A DNA stretch of 64,000 nt from JAEMQF01 sp963850525 (GCA_963850525.1 CAWKLQ010000010.1:186001-250000), one strand, 5' to 3'; counted from the stretch's first letter, positions 52,380 through 61,840 are shown. The notes: generated from the letters alone by a model not told the origin. Numbers and translations: made by a program.

Positions 52380-55266
52380 TCATGCCACTTTGCGCACTTC
52401 GCCGGCGCTGAACAGGTTCGCCGTGCAGCGCCCGCAGATCGTGGAGTGCGAGGTGTCCCGACCCACATCGTCGCGATAGTGCCAACAGCGCTCGCACTTG
52501 GTCGCGCTCGACGGCGCGACGCGAACCGCGGGAAGCTCGGCCGCCGGTGTCAGCGTCGCGCCCGACGATGAGTACGAACTTCAACTCGTCGCCGAGCGAG
52601 CAATTCGCGGTCCGCCGCAGTCACCTCGAGGATCAATTCCGCCTGCAGCGACGACCCGAGCGGGCCCGTGTTGCGCAGGCTTCGATCTCCTTGTTCGCGA
52701 CGTCGCGGATTTCGCGAATGCGCTGCCACTTCGTGAGCAACGCTGCATCGGGCTCGGGCAGCGCCCAGTACCTCTGCTCGAAGATCGACGCCGAACCATT
52801 GGGCTGAAAAACCCGCCAAGCTTCTTCCGCAGTGAAGCTGAGAAACGGCGCCATCCAGCGCAGCATGGCTTGCGTGATGTGCCACAGCGCGGTCTGCGCC
52901 GAGCGCCGCGCGAGCGACTTCGGTGCCGTCGTGTACAGGCGGTCTTTCAGGATGTCGAGGTAAAACGCGCCCAGGTCTTCCGAGCAGTAGAGCTGCAGCT
53001 TGGTGACGACCGGGTGGAATTCGTAGACGCCGTAGTGGCCGCCGCTGAATACGCCGCGAGTGCGATCGAACGTGCCCACGATCTCGGCTTGCAATTGCGC
53101 AGCGCGCGCCAGGGCGTAGCGGTCGATTTCGAGCATTTGCCCAGGTGCCACCGCGTCGTTGCGCGCATCGAAGTCGCTCGTGTTCGCGAGCAAAAAGCGC
53201 AGCGTATTGCGGATGCGGCGATACGAGTCGACAACGCGCGCGAGGATCTTGTCGTCGCCGGCGATGTCGCCTGAATAGTCGCTCGCCGCGACCCACAGGC
53301 GAATGACTTCGGCCCCTAACTTCTGCGTCACCACCTGCGGGTCGATGCCGTTGCCCAGGCTCTTGCTCATCTTGCGCCCCTGCGCGTCGACCGTGAAGCC
53401 GTGCGTCAGCAGGCCGCGGTAAGGTGCGCGGTCTTCGAGCGCGCAGGCGATCAGCAGGGAAGAGTGGAACCAGCCGCGGTGCTGGTCGTGGCCTTCGAGG
53501 TAAAGGTCGGCCTCCGGGCCTTGCGCGTGAAAGCCCGGGTGATCGGGCGCGCCGCGGTGCGTGCCGCGCAGCACGTGATAAAAAGTCGAGCCCGAGTCGA
53601 ACCAGACTTCGAGGATGTCGCTGCTCTTCGTGTAGTGCGCGGCGTCCGTCGCGCCAAGAATTTGCTCGGCGCTCGCGCGGCTCCACGCTTCGATGCCGCC
53701 CGCTTCGATCATGGCTGCGGCCTGGTCGAGGATGTCCATGGTCCGCGGATGCAGCTCGCCGCTGTCTTTGTGCAGGAAAAACGGCAGCGGCACGCCCCAG
53801 CTGCGCTGGCGGCTGATGCACCAGTCGGGGCGGTTTGCGATCATGTCGCGCAGGCGCGCGCGTCCGTTCTCCGGGTAAAAACTCGTCTGGTCGATGGCGT
53901 CGAGCGCAATCTGGCGCAAAGTCTTCGTCGCCTTGTCTTTCGTGAACACGCCCACGCCTTCGTCCATGCGGATGAACCACTGCGCCGCCGCACGGTAGAT
54001 CACCGGCGACTTGTGGCGCCAGCAGTGTGGGTAGCTGTGCGTGATCGTCTCGGTGGCGAAGAGGCGCCCGGCATCCTTCAACGCTTCGATGATTTTTGGC
54101 ACCGCTTTCCAGATGTTGACGCCGCCGAACAGCGCAAAGTCGGCGGCGTACGCGCCGTTCCCTTGCACGGGATTCAGGATGTCGTCGAGCTTCAGGCCGT
54201 GCGCGACGCATGAGTTGAAGTCTTCCACGCCGTAGGCGGGCGACGAGTGCACGATGCCGGTGCCGTCGTCAGCGGTTGCGTAGTCGGCGAGGTAGACCGG
54301 GCTGAGGCGCCCGTAGCCCTTGTCGACGTCGAACAGCGGGTGCTCAAAATTCAGACCGCCGAGCTCTTCGCCGAGCACCGTGGCGAGCACCGTGCCCGTC
54401 AATCCATAGCGCGCGAGGCAGGTGTCGACCAGACTTGCTGCGAGCACGAGCAGGCCGCGCTCCGTGTCGACGAGCGCGTACTCGAGCGCGGGGTTCAGGT
54501 TCAGCGCCTGGTTCGCCGGAATCGTCCACGCCGTCGTCGTCCAGATCACGATGAACGCGTCTTTGGTGAGCGCGGAGACGCCGAACGCTGCCGCGAGCTT
54601 GTGTGGCTCGGCGCAGCGGAAAGCCACGTCCACGGTATTGCTTTTCTTGTCGGCGTATTCGATCTCGAACTCGGCGAGCGAGCTGCCGCAGTCGAAACAC
54701 CAGTACACCGGCTTCAAGCCGCGGTAGACGAAGCCGCGCTCGACGACACGCTTGAACGCGCGAATCTCGCCGGCCTCGTTGGCAAAGTCCATCGTCCGGT
54801 ACGGGTGCTCCCAATCGCCCAGCACGCCCAGGCGCTTGAAGTCCGCCATTTGCTGGCCAATTTGTTCCGTCGCAAAAGCGCGGCTCTTCGCCTGCATGTC
54901 ATCGCGACTCAACTTGCGGCCATGGAGTTTTTCGATCGCGTTTTCGATCGGCAGGCCGTGGCAGTCCCAGCCCGGCACGTAGTGCGCGTCGAAGCCTGCG
55001 AGCTGGCGCGCCTTGACAATCATGTCCTTGAGCACCTTGTTGACGGCGTGGCCCATGTGGATCTGGCCGTTCGCGTAGGGTGGGCCGTCGTGCAGCACGA
55101 ACAGCGGCGCGCCGTGGCGCGCGTCGCGCAGCTGCTTGTACGTGCCTTGCTCGTCCCACGCCTTCGCCCAGAGCGGCTCGCGCTTGGGCAAGTCGCCGCG
55201 CATCGGGAACGGCGTGTCGGGAAGGTTCAGCGTGGCTCGGAAATCGGTGGCAGGCTGGTCAGCCAT
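52380..55266 (-). CDS. ileS: Isoleucyl-tRNA synthetase (three apparent frameshifts near the 3' end)
   Basis: About 960 residues when frames are joined. The N-terminal 870 residues are continuous: HIGH-type motif HMGHAVNK, the large editing insertion, and KMSKSLGNG. The first frame stops at 52633 after EIEACATRARSG. The true sequence continues LRNTGPLGSSLQAELILEV in a second frame, LGDELKFVLIVG in the first, then ATLTPAAELP...KCERCWHYRDDVG...ICGRCTANLF in a third, ending at 52380. Breaks lie near 52679, 52597 and 52560. The zinc finger (CxxC...CxxC) is intact, so this essential gene probably suffers sequence errors rather than decay. It charges tRNA-Ile. Confidence 0.88.
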
Positions 55267-55289
55267 GGCGGTCCTTAGGCAGAGAGCGA

Positions 55290-55369
55290 GTCATCCCGGC
55301 GCAAGCCGGGATCCATCGGTGGGCAAGGGGGACGTGCGGGTGGTGGTTCCCGGCGTTCGCCGGGATGAC
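55290..55369. repeat. Inverted pair of palindromic intergenic repeats (ileS/ribF gap)
   Basis: GTCATCCCGGCGCAAGCCGG... (55290-55315) and inverted ...TCCCGGCGTTCGCCGGGATG (55348-55369). This fills most of the gap between ribF and ileS. The two copies have slightly different loop bases (GCAA, TTCG) but conserved arms, evidence that pairing is maintained. Confidence 0.78.
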
Positions 55370-55380
55370 ACCCCTGCGCG

Positions 55381-56427
55381 TCAAATTCGATCGCGCGTCG
55401 TCTGCCGGCCGGTCTGGGCGTGCGTGGCGGCGTGCGCTGTGGCGTGCGTGGCAAGAAAAGCGCGTGCGTCGTCGACGTCTTTGCGTATCGCCTGCGTCAG
55501 CGCCGCGAGCCCGTCATAGCGGGCTTCGTCGCGAAGTTTGTGCAGCAGTTCCACGCGCACGAGTTTAGCGTAGCCCCCTTCAACGCCGAGCCGCGCCGGC
55601 CAGTCCAGGCAAAAGACTTCGAGCACGACGCGGCCGCTGTCGTCCACCGTCGGGCGTTGGCCGAGGCTCGCCACGCCATCGAGCGGTGCATCCGTCAAGC
55701 CGTAGGTGCGCACCGCAAAAATGCCCAGCGCCGCAGGCTTGGGGTGCGAAAAGCGCAGGTTCAGCGTGCGAAACCCGTCGCCACGCCCTGGCGCAGATTC
55801 ACCCAGCTCGCGCCCGAGCTTGCGGCCGTGCACGACGTGGCCGCTGATGCTGTAGGGGCGGCCCAGCAACGCCGCGGCCTGCGCCATGTCGCCCGCGGCG
55901 AGCGCGGCGCGAACGCTGGAACTCGAGACGCGCGTGCCGTGCACTTCGAAGCTGTTCATGCGCGCGACTTCGAAGCCGCGCGCTGCCGCGGCGGCGTCGA
56001 GCATCGCGTAGTCGCCGGACCGCTTCGCGCCGAAGCGGAAGTCGTCACCGACGAGCACGAGTTTGGCGCCGACGCCGTGCACCAGAACGTCGTCGATGAA
56101 GGCCTGTGGCGACTGCGCGGCGAAACGGGCGTCGAAGCGCATCACGACGGCCTGATCGACCCCGCAACGCTCGAGCTCGCTGAGCTTGTCGCGCAGCGTC
56201 GCGATTCGCGCCGGCGCCAACTCGGGCTTGCCGGTCGCCGCGGCAAAGTGGTCGCGCGGGTGCGGCTCGAACGTCATCACGCAAGACACCAGCCCGCGGT
56301 GCCGGGCTTCGGAGCGCAGCAGCGCGAGCATCGCTTGGTGACCGCGGTGCACGCCGTCGAAATTGCCTATCGTCAGGGCGCAGCTGCGGGCGATGTCACG
56401 GTGCTGTGTGCCTCTAAAGACTCGCAT
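55381..56427 (-). CDS. ribF: Bifunctional riboflavin kinase / FAD synthetase
   Basis: A 348-residue protein. The N-terminal FAD synthetase half has GNFDGVHRGHQAM and VGDDFRFGAKRSGDY; the C-terminal flavokinase half has GRPYSISGHVVHGRKLGRELG and later DSGRVVLEVFCLDW. It phosphorylates riboflavin to FMN and adenylates it to FAD. The C-terminal tail (ATHATAHAATHAQTG) is low-complexity and unlike the family core. It heads the conserved ribF-ileS-lspA group. Confidence 0.92.
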   Translation of the reverse strand: MRVFRGTQHRDIARSCALTIGNFDGVHRGHQAMLALLRSEARHRGLVSCVMTFEPHPRDHFAAATGKPELAPARIATLRDKLSELERCGVDQAVVMRFDARFAAQSPQAFIDDVLVHGVGAKLVLVGDDFRFGAKRSGDYAMLDAAAAARGFEVARMNSFEVHGTRVSSSSVRAALAAGDMAQAAALLGRPYSISGHVVHGRKLGRELGESAPGRGDGFRTLNLRFSHPKPAALGIFAVRTYGLTDAPLDGVASLGQRPTVDDSGRVVLEVFCLDWPARLGVEGGYAKLVRVELLHKLRDEARYDGLAALTQAIRKDVDDARAFLATHATAHAATHAQTGRQTTRDRI

Positions 56428-56503
56428 GCGCGGGATTATCGACGGCGCTCATGCGGACCGGCTATCAATCGCATAACACCGACGATTTGGGAACGCCCGC
56501 ACT

Positions 56504-56953
56504 CGGCCCTTTGCTGCCGTTCGTCGCGAGCTTCCTGCGAGGGTTGCGACGCCAGGGCGGCGGCGGTGCCCCCGTGCTCCGGCCCACGCTCGCGGGGCAC
56601 CGTCCAGAAGTGCAAAGCAAAGCCGCGTCAACACGGGACTTACGCTGCATCGGTTGGCAGACACTGCGAATGGGTCCTGCGCCCGGGGGCACCACCACCG
56701 CCCTGCTGCATCTGTGGTCGGACTGCAATGCCTTCGCATGCCACCCGAGTGCCCGGGTAGGTGGCTTGGGGTACGGGCGCAGGCCCCCATTCGCGGTGTG
56801 ATCAACCTGTACCCGAGAACACCGCGTTGGTGGCGCAACGCCAGCGGGCCCAATACGGTGCCCCGCGAGCGTGGGGCCGGAGAACGTACCCCAGGCCACC
56901 TGCCCTTTCTCGACCTCTGCACGCAGGTCGCGCCGAACGGCAGCAAAGGGCCG
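56504..56953. repeat. Noncoding element bounded by long imperfect inverted repeats
   Basis: Outer arms CGGCCCTTTGCTGCCGTTCG (56504-56523) and its exact complement (56934-56953). Inner arms CGGCCCACGCTCGCGGGGCA (from 56580) and complement near 56856-56880 (one extra G). The whole gap between ribF and the pseudouridine synthase gene (56428-56995) has no convincing protein: the open frames are Cys/Arg/Pro-rich shadows. The arms could fold a long RNA stem or mark a mobile-type element without its own transposase. Confidence 0.7.
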
Positions 56954-56995
56954 AAAGCAGACCGCCATTCCTCCGCAATCAAGTGCGAACTGGTT

Positions 56996-57706
56996 TCAGG
57001 AACCGTCCACGACCTGCGGCCCGTCGAGCCAACGCCATGCGCCACTTGGCAAGTCGGCTGGCAAAGCCAACGCGCCGAACTCGCTGCGGTGCAGGGCTTG
57101 CACGCGATTGCCCACTGCCGCAATCATGCGCTTGACCTGGTGGTACTTGCCCTCCAGCAGCGTCAGGCGCAACTGCGTCGCGCCGGTGACTTCGCAGGCG
57201 GCAGCGCGAACCGGTGTCGTCTCGTCGAGCAAGGTCACGCCCGCAATCAGGCGCTGCGCCTGCGCGTCATCCACGACGTGAGCGCACGTGACCTCGTAGA
57301 CCTTGGGCACGTGGCGCTTGGGGGAGGTGAGGCGGTGGATCAGCGCGCCGTCGTCGGTGAACAGCAGCAGGCCGGTTGTGTCTGCGTCCAGGCGCCCGAT
57401 CGCCTGCACGTCGCGCCGGCGCAGCGGCGCGGGCAAGAGGCTGTAGACACTCGGGTGATGGCGCGGCTTTTGCGAACACTCGTAGCCGGCGGGCTTGTGC
57501 AGCACGATCAAGGCGTGTTCACGGTACGGCCACTCGACGCCGCGCACGCAAAAACGCAATCCCGTCGTGTCGAACCGCGCGGAAGAATCGTCGCAGGTCC
57601 GGCCTTGCACGCTCACCAGCCCTGCGGCGACCAGGCCCTCGCATTCACGCCGCGTTCCAAAGCCCTGCGAAAACAGGATCTGCGCAAGGCTTGCCGCTTG
57701 CGTCAA
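56996..57706 (-). CDS. rsuA: 16S rRNA pseudouridine synthase, RsuA type
   Basis: A 236-residue protein from a TTG at 57706 (LTQAASLAQILFSQGFGTR) that overlaps the stop of the lipase gene by four bases (TTGA). N-terminal S4 domain, then the catalytic motif GRLDADTTGLLLFTDDG with the nucleophile Asp, and LEGKYHQVKRMIAAVGNRV. It modifies a uridine of small-subunit rRNA. The longer frame reaching 58105 is inside the lipase gene and not used. Could also be RluB/E/F-like; RsuA fits best. Confidence 0.82.
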   Translation of the reverse strand: MTQAASLAQILFSQGFGTRRECEGLVAAGLVSVQGRTCDDSSARFDTTGLRFCVRGVEWPYREHALIVLHKPAGYECSQKPRHHPSVYSLLPAPLRRRDVQAIGRLDADTTGLLLFTDDGALIHRLTSPKRHVPKVYEVTCAHVVDDAQAQRLIAGVTLLDETTPVRAAACEVTGATQLRLTLLEGKYHQVKRMIAAVGNRVQALHRSEFGALALPADLPSGAWRWLDGPQVVDGS

Positions 57707-59076
57707 TCGTGCAGCTCCAGCAGCACGACATGGTTGGCGCTGGCCGGCCAGGTGCGGCCGACGACTCGCTCGCCGTTGAACTCGCCGCTGACCATGCGTT
57801 GCGGAACAGCGGGCAAGCGCACTTGCGCCACCGACACGCCCGCCACCCCGCTGGGGATGCCGGCCGGCGGGCTTTTGCCGTCGAGCGTGATCTGGTCGCG
57901 CGGCACGCCGAAGTAGCCGCGCGGGCGTGTCAGCGTGACGATCGCGCCGGCGTCGCGATCCGAGGGTGGGGGGCGCTGCGCGCGCAAGTGCACGAGGCTT
58001 GACGAGCGCGCGAACGGCGAGCGGTAGATATGCGTCACGGCGAAGTCGGCAGCGCTGACTTGGAATTCGAGCGCAGTCTGGTTCGTCGCGATCAGCGGCC
58101 CCCACAACCCGTCGGCACCGACGGTCTGTCGATGCAACGCGGCGCCCAGGCGTTCGCCGGTCGCGGCGTCGACCGCGTAGACCTCGACTTCGGCGCCGGC
58201 CAGGCCGAGGTTGTTGGCGAAGTTTCCCGTGCCCGCACGATTCTCCAGGCCCGTGCCGCTCACCTTGCCGGACAAGCTGATGCGCGGCTCGGTGCGGATC
58301 GGCAACGCGTTCGATTCGCGCGCGGTGATGAAGCGGTGCGCTGCGGCGAATGCCTTGGCGCTGAAGGACGTCTCGCGGTGATCGATGCCGGCGATGACGA
58401 CGTTTTCCGCGCCCTTCAGTTCAGGCCCGTCGAAACCCACGTTCGTCGGCGCGCCCTTTTGGCCTATCCACACGCCGTCGGGCTGGGCGAACTTGTCGAA
58501 ATTGTCGGAGCGTATCGTCAACCACTTGACGCCCGGCGTGACTTCGATGTTTGTGTTGCCGTTGAGAGCACGCAAGAACGGCCCGGTCCCGTTGAATTCG
58601 CTGTTGGGAAGAAACGCCGAATGCGCCCACACGCCGTGGTTGGGCACACCGCCCAAAATCGCGTGCGACACCTTGGCCGCGCCGCCGCCGTTGGCGATGT
58701 AATTGCGGATCGCATTGCCGCCGCGCGAATTGCCCATCAGCACAACGCGCGTCTGGCCGGTGCGGCGCAGCACCTCGTCGACCTGCGCGCTCAAGAATTG
58801 CATGTGCTCGGTCGTCGACGTTCTGCCGTCTTGCGGCTTGTCGTCGGCGTCGCGCGCCAGCGGGTAGGGCAGGTCGATGGCGTGCAGGCGCTCGGTGGGC
58901 CAACCGTTCGACTCGAAGCGCCACAGCGTCGTGTGCCACAGCGCGGCGGTGTCGCCATTGCCGTGCACAAAGACGATGGGCGGGTGCGGGTCGCTTCTCA
59001 GGCTGGACGCGCAACTGGCGAGCAGCAGCGCGGCAGACGCCGCCAAGAGCAGGCGGCGCGCGAAGTGAATCGTCAT
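57703..59076 (-). CDS. Alpha/beta-hydrolase lipase-like lipoprotein
   Basis: A 457-residue protein from the ATG at 59076. Lipoprotein signal with lipobox LLLASCASS (Cys near 21), so it is anchored to the envelope. The hydrolase core opens IVFVHGNGDTAALWH with nucleophile motif MGNSRGGNAI and a His in GIDHRETSFS. The last 200 residues form a beta-rich second domain (VSGTGLENRAGTGNF...ALEFQVSAADF). Substrate (lipid, ester or polyester) is unknown. The P1 peptidase gene lies upstream on the same strand, 10 bases away. Confidence 0.83.
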   Translation of the reverse strand: MTIHFARRLLLAASAALLLASCASSLRSDPHPPIVFVHGNGDTAALWHTTLWRFESNGWPTERLHAIDLPYPLARDADDKPQDGRTSTTEHMQFLSAQVDEVLRRTGQTRVVLMGNSRGGNAIRNYIANGGGAAKVSHAILGGVPNHGVWAHSAFLPNSEFNGTGPFLRALNGNTNIEVTPGVKWLTIRSDNFDKFAQPDGVWIGQKGAPTNVGFDGPELKGAENVVIAGIDHRETSFSAKAFAAAHRFITARESNALPIRTEPRISLSGKVSGTGLENRAGTGNFANNLGLAGAEVEVYAVDAATGERLGAALHRQTVGADGLWGPLIATNQTALEFQVSAADFAVTHIYRSPFARSSSLVHLRAQRPPPSDRDAGAIVTLTRPRGYFGVPRDQITLDGKSPPAGIPSGVAGVSVAQVRLPAVPQRMVSGEFNGERVVGRTWPASANHVVLLELHD

Positions 59077-59086
59077 GGCATGAGGC

Positions 59087-60100
59087 TCAGGGCTTGGAAG
59101 CGTGCAGTGTGGCCAGGTCGCGCGCTGTCGGCAATCGGGGCAGACCAGGGCCGTCGAGGCTTGTCGCTGCGCGCACCGCACGCAGCACGGCGAGCATCGT
59201 CACCTCCGCGGCGAGTGCGCCCAGCAGCGTCAGGCTTGCGCTCTGAGCGCTGCCGCCGGTTGCCAGCGCGAAGAGCGTATCGCCGTCGCCCTGCGTGTGC
59301 ACCGGGTTGATGGCGCGTGCCAGGCCGTCGTGCGCCATTTGCGCGAGTTTGGTTGCGCCGGCTTTGTCCAGGCGCGCGTCGGTGGCGATGACGCCTATCG
59401 TCGTCGCCTGGCCGGTCTGGATGGCGGGCGGCAACTCGCCGCGCCGCAACGCCGCCATCGTGTCCAGCAGCGACATGCCGTCGGCGCTGCGCGCGCCCGC
59501 GATCACCTGGCCGGTGCGCGGGTCGACGACGTCGCCGATCGCATTCACCGCGACGAGCGCGCCCACCGTGATGCCGCCGACCTGAATCGACGCACTGCCG
59601 ATGCCGCCGCGCATCGCCCTCCCAAAGCCGAACAGCTTGCCCACCGACGCGCCCGCGCCTGCGCCGACGTTGCCTTCGGCGGGAGCCGCCGACGTTGCCG
59701 CCTGGCACGCGGCGTAACCGGCAGCGGCGTCGGGGCGGATGCGCGCATCGCCGACGTTCAAGTCGAAAAGGATCGCCGCCGGGACGATGGGCACGCGGAC
59801 CTGCGTGCCGCTCGCGTGCTGGCCGACCTGAATGCCTATGCCTTGTTCTTCGAGCCAGCGCATCACGCCGCCGGCGGCGTCAAGCCCGTAAGCGCTGCCT
59901 CCGGCGAGCAACACGGCGTGCACGTGCGGCACGGCGTTCAGCGGCGAGAGCAGTTCGGTCTCGCGCGTTCCCGGCGAGGCGCCGCGCACATCGACGCCGC
60001 CCACCGTGCCCTCGGGCGCGAGCACGACGCTGCAGCCGGTGGGGCGCCGCGCATCGGTGAAGTGGCCGACGCGCAGGCCGGGAACCGCGGTGATCGACAT
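59087..60100 (-). CDS. P1 family peptidase (DmpA/NylC-like, self-cleaving)
   Basis: A 337-residue protein of the P1/S58 group: start PGLRVGHFTDARRPTGCSVVL, GGSAYGLDAAGGVMRWLEEQG and a conserved GDGDTLFALATG. In NylC/DmpA-type members the chain cuts itself just before the Thr or Ser nucleophile of the last region, giving two subunits; the Thr in GDGDT is the likely one here. They split beta-peptides, D-amino-acid peptides or nylon oligomers. No signal peptide is seen. Part of a minus-strand group with the thioredoxin-like and lipase genes. Confidence 0.83.
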   Translation of the reverse strand: MSITAVPGLRVGHFTDARRPTGCSVVLAPEGTVGGVDVRGASPGTRETELLSPLNAVPHVHAVLLAGGSAYGLDAAGGVMRWLEEQGIGIQVGQHASGTQVRVPIVPAAILFDLNVGDARIRPDAAAGYAACQAATSAAPAEGNVGAGAGASVGKLFGFGRAMRGGIGSASIQVGGITVGALVAVNAIGDVVDPRTGQVIAGARSADGMSLLDTMAALRRGELPPAIQTGQATTIGVIATDARLDKAGATKLAQMAHDGLARAINPVHTQGDGDTLFALATGGSAQSASLTLLGALAAEVTMLAVLRAVRAATSLDGPGLPRLPTARDLATLHASKP

Positions 60101-60125
60101 GAACCCGATGGCTGCGGCGCGGTGC

Positions 60126-60599
60126 CTACTTGCTCGGCGCGGCGATCAGCGCGTCGAGCACGGCAAGCACTTGCGCGTCGCCCAAACGGCGCGCGCTGGC
60201 GAGCTCGCCGGCCTGGGTCGCGCGAACGAAGGCGCCATCCGCGGCGAGCACGGCGACTGCCGGGATGCCCTTCTGCGTGGCGTCGCCCATCTGGCGCGCG
60301 AGGTCGAGGTTCTTGTTGAAGTTGCCGACGTCGACCTTGGTCACGACGTAACGCTGCGCCACATGTTCGGCCACGGGTCCGCCGGCCATCAGCTTGGCCA
60401 GCGCCTGGCAGTCGTCGCACCAGTTCGCGCCGAACACGACGAGCACACGTTTGCTTTGCGCCTGCGCGTGCTGCAAGGCCTTGTTCAGATCGGCGCGTGC
60501 GTCGGCGGCTTCGTCATAGGGTTTGGGTTTGGCGCTGCACGCCGTGACGGCGAGCAAGGCCAGCGCCCATGCGGTGACGCGGCGTCGGCTGAAGAACAT
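60126..60599 (-). CDS. Thioredoxin-fold lipoprotein
   Basis: A 157-residue protein from the ATG at 60599 (MFFSRRRVTAWALALLAVTACSAK); an ATG six codons earlier is possible. Lipobox AVTAC gives a lipid-anchored protein. The thioredoxin-like core is VLVVFGANWCDDCQALAK with a CxxC (WCDDC), then KVDVGNFNKNLDLARQMG and IPAVAVLAADG with the cis-Pro. It probably acts on envelope disulfides or oxidants. 18 bases downstream of the acyl-CoA dehydrogenase gene. Confidence 0.82.
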   Translation of the reverse strand: MFFSRRRVTAWALALLAVTACSAKPKPYDEAADARADLNKALQHAQAQSKRVLVVFGANWCDDCQALAKLMAGGPVAEHVAQRYVVTKVDVGNFNKNLDLARQMGDATQKGIPAVAVLAADGAFVRATQAGELASARRLGDAQVLAVLDALIAAPSK

Positions 60600-60617
60600 G
60601 ACGGGGCGCGGCGCCAC

Positions 60618-61751
60618 TCAGGCGAACACGCCGGCGGTATCGAGCATTCGTGAACTCACTTCGCCCAAGTGATGCAGCGTATCGCCGAACGTCATTTCCA
60701 TGACGGTGAGGCGCTTGAAGTAGTGGCTCGCGACGTATTCGTCGGTGACGCCGATGCCGCCGTGCATCTGGATGCACTGTTGGCCGACGAAGCGCATCGA
60801 ATTCCCAAGTTGCAGCTTCGCCTGCGCGAGCGCGCGGCGCCGTGCCGCGACAGGCTCGCCCATCTTCAGGCTCGCGAAGTAGCTCATCGAGCGCGCGAGT
60901 TCCAACTGCATCTTCACGTCAGCGACACGGTGCCGCAGCGCTTGGAAAGTCGCGATCGGCACGCCGAACTGCTTGCGCGTGTTCATGTACTCCACCGTGA
61001 TCGCGAGCAGTTTGTCCATCGCGCCCACGCCTTCGGCGCAGAGCGCGGCGATTCCCGTGTCGATGGCGTGTTCGAGCAGCGGCAGGCCCTCGGCGGCGAT
61101 CAAGGTGGCGGGGCTCGCCTGAAGATCGAGTTGCGCGGCGCGCGCGCCGTCTTGCGTCGGAAACCCGTTCACGGCAGCGCCGGCGACGTTTTTCTCGACG
61201 AGGAACAGGCCGATTCCCGAGGCCGCATCCCGCGCACCCGAGATGCGCGCGGGAACCACCCAGGCGTCGGCCTCGTCGCCTGCCGGGACGACGCTTTTCG
61301 CGCCGCTCAGCGTCCATGCGCTGCCGGACTGGACTGCGCGCGTCTCGACATGGTTCAGGCGGTAGCGCGCGGCGCGTTCCTGGTGCGCGAGAACGACCAG
61401 CGACGAACCGTCGGCGATCTGCGGCAGCCACTTCGCCTGCACTGCGGATGGCGCGGCGGACAGCAGCCGCGGCGCGAGCAACGCCGCTTGCGCGTAGGGC
61501 GCGTTGACGAGGCCGCGGCCGAGCTCTTCGCACACGACCATCGCCTCGACGGCGCCAAAGCCCATGCCGCCGTGCGCCGCGGGAACGGCCAGTCCGGTCA
61601 GGCCGAGTTCGGCGAGCTCCTTGTACACGGCGCGCGTCGCGCCACCGGCCTTGGCAATGCCGTGGCGGCGTTCGAACGAGAAGCCCTTCTCGACCCAGCG
61701 CGCGACGGCGTCGCGCAGCGAGTTCTGATCGTCGGTGAAATCGAAATCCAT
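60618..61751 (-). CDS. Acyl-CoA dehydrogenase (first of two adjacent)
   Basis: A 377-residue flavoenzyme: start MDFDFTDDQNSLRDAVARW, middle LSGAKSVVPAGDEADAWVV and end QMHGGIGVTDEYVASHYFKRL. The usual catalytic Glu region of the C-terminus is not obvious. It lies 103 bases downstream of another acyl-CoA dehydrogenase on the same strand. Pairs like this often form heteromeric enzymes for bulky or branched acyl-CoA, one subunit carrying the active site. Confidence 0.85.
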   Translation of the reverse strand: MDFDFTDDQNSLRDAVARWVEKGFSFERRHGIAKAGGATRAVYKELAELGLTGLAVPAAHGGMGFGAVEAMVVCEELGRGLVNAPYAQAALLAPRLLSAAPSAVQAKWLPQIADGSSLVVLAHQERAARYRLNHVETRAVQSGSAWTLSGAKSVVPAGDEADAWVVPARISGARDAASGIGLFLVEKNVAGAAVNGFPTQDGARAAQLDLQASPATLIAAEGLPLLEHAIDTGIAALCAEGVGAMDKLLAITVEYMNTRKQFGVPIATFQALRHRVADVKMQLELARSMSYFASLKMGEPVAARRRALAQAKLQLGNSMRFVGQQCIQMHGGIGVTDEYVASHYFKRLTVMEMTFGDTLHHLGEVSSRMLDTAGVFA

Positions 61752-61769
61752 GTCGTGTCCTTCGTTGAA

Positions 61770-61840
61770 CTGACTGGAGCCCCTTCCTCCTCGGGGGGAA
61801 GGGGCTGGGGAAGGGAGCGATCCTGGGCGCAACGCGCAGC
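61770..61840. repeat. CCCCTTCC/GGAAGGGG hairpin and T-poor linker between the acyl-CoA dehydrogenase genes
   Basis: AGCCCCTTCC (61778-61787) and GGAAGGGGCT (61797-61806) form a stable stem. With the adjacent stop-codon hairpin this makes the 103-base linker strongly structured. It could reduce read-through to the second gene. Confidence 0.5.

Noticed and set aside
56451..56968. Open frames on both strands in the ribF-rsuA gap
   Set aside because: Rich in Cys, Arg and Pro with no hydrophobic or family pattern, and both cross the inverted-repeat arms. Treated as noncoding.
56996..58105. Longer pseudouridine synthase frame starting at 58105
   Set aside because: The first 133 codons are an alternate frame of the lipase-like gene; the TTG at 57706 gives a normal RsuA start.
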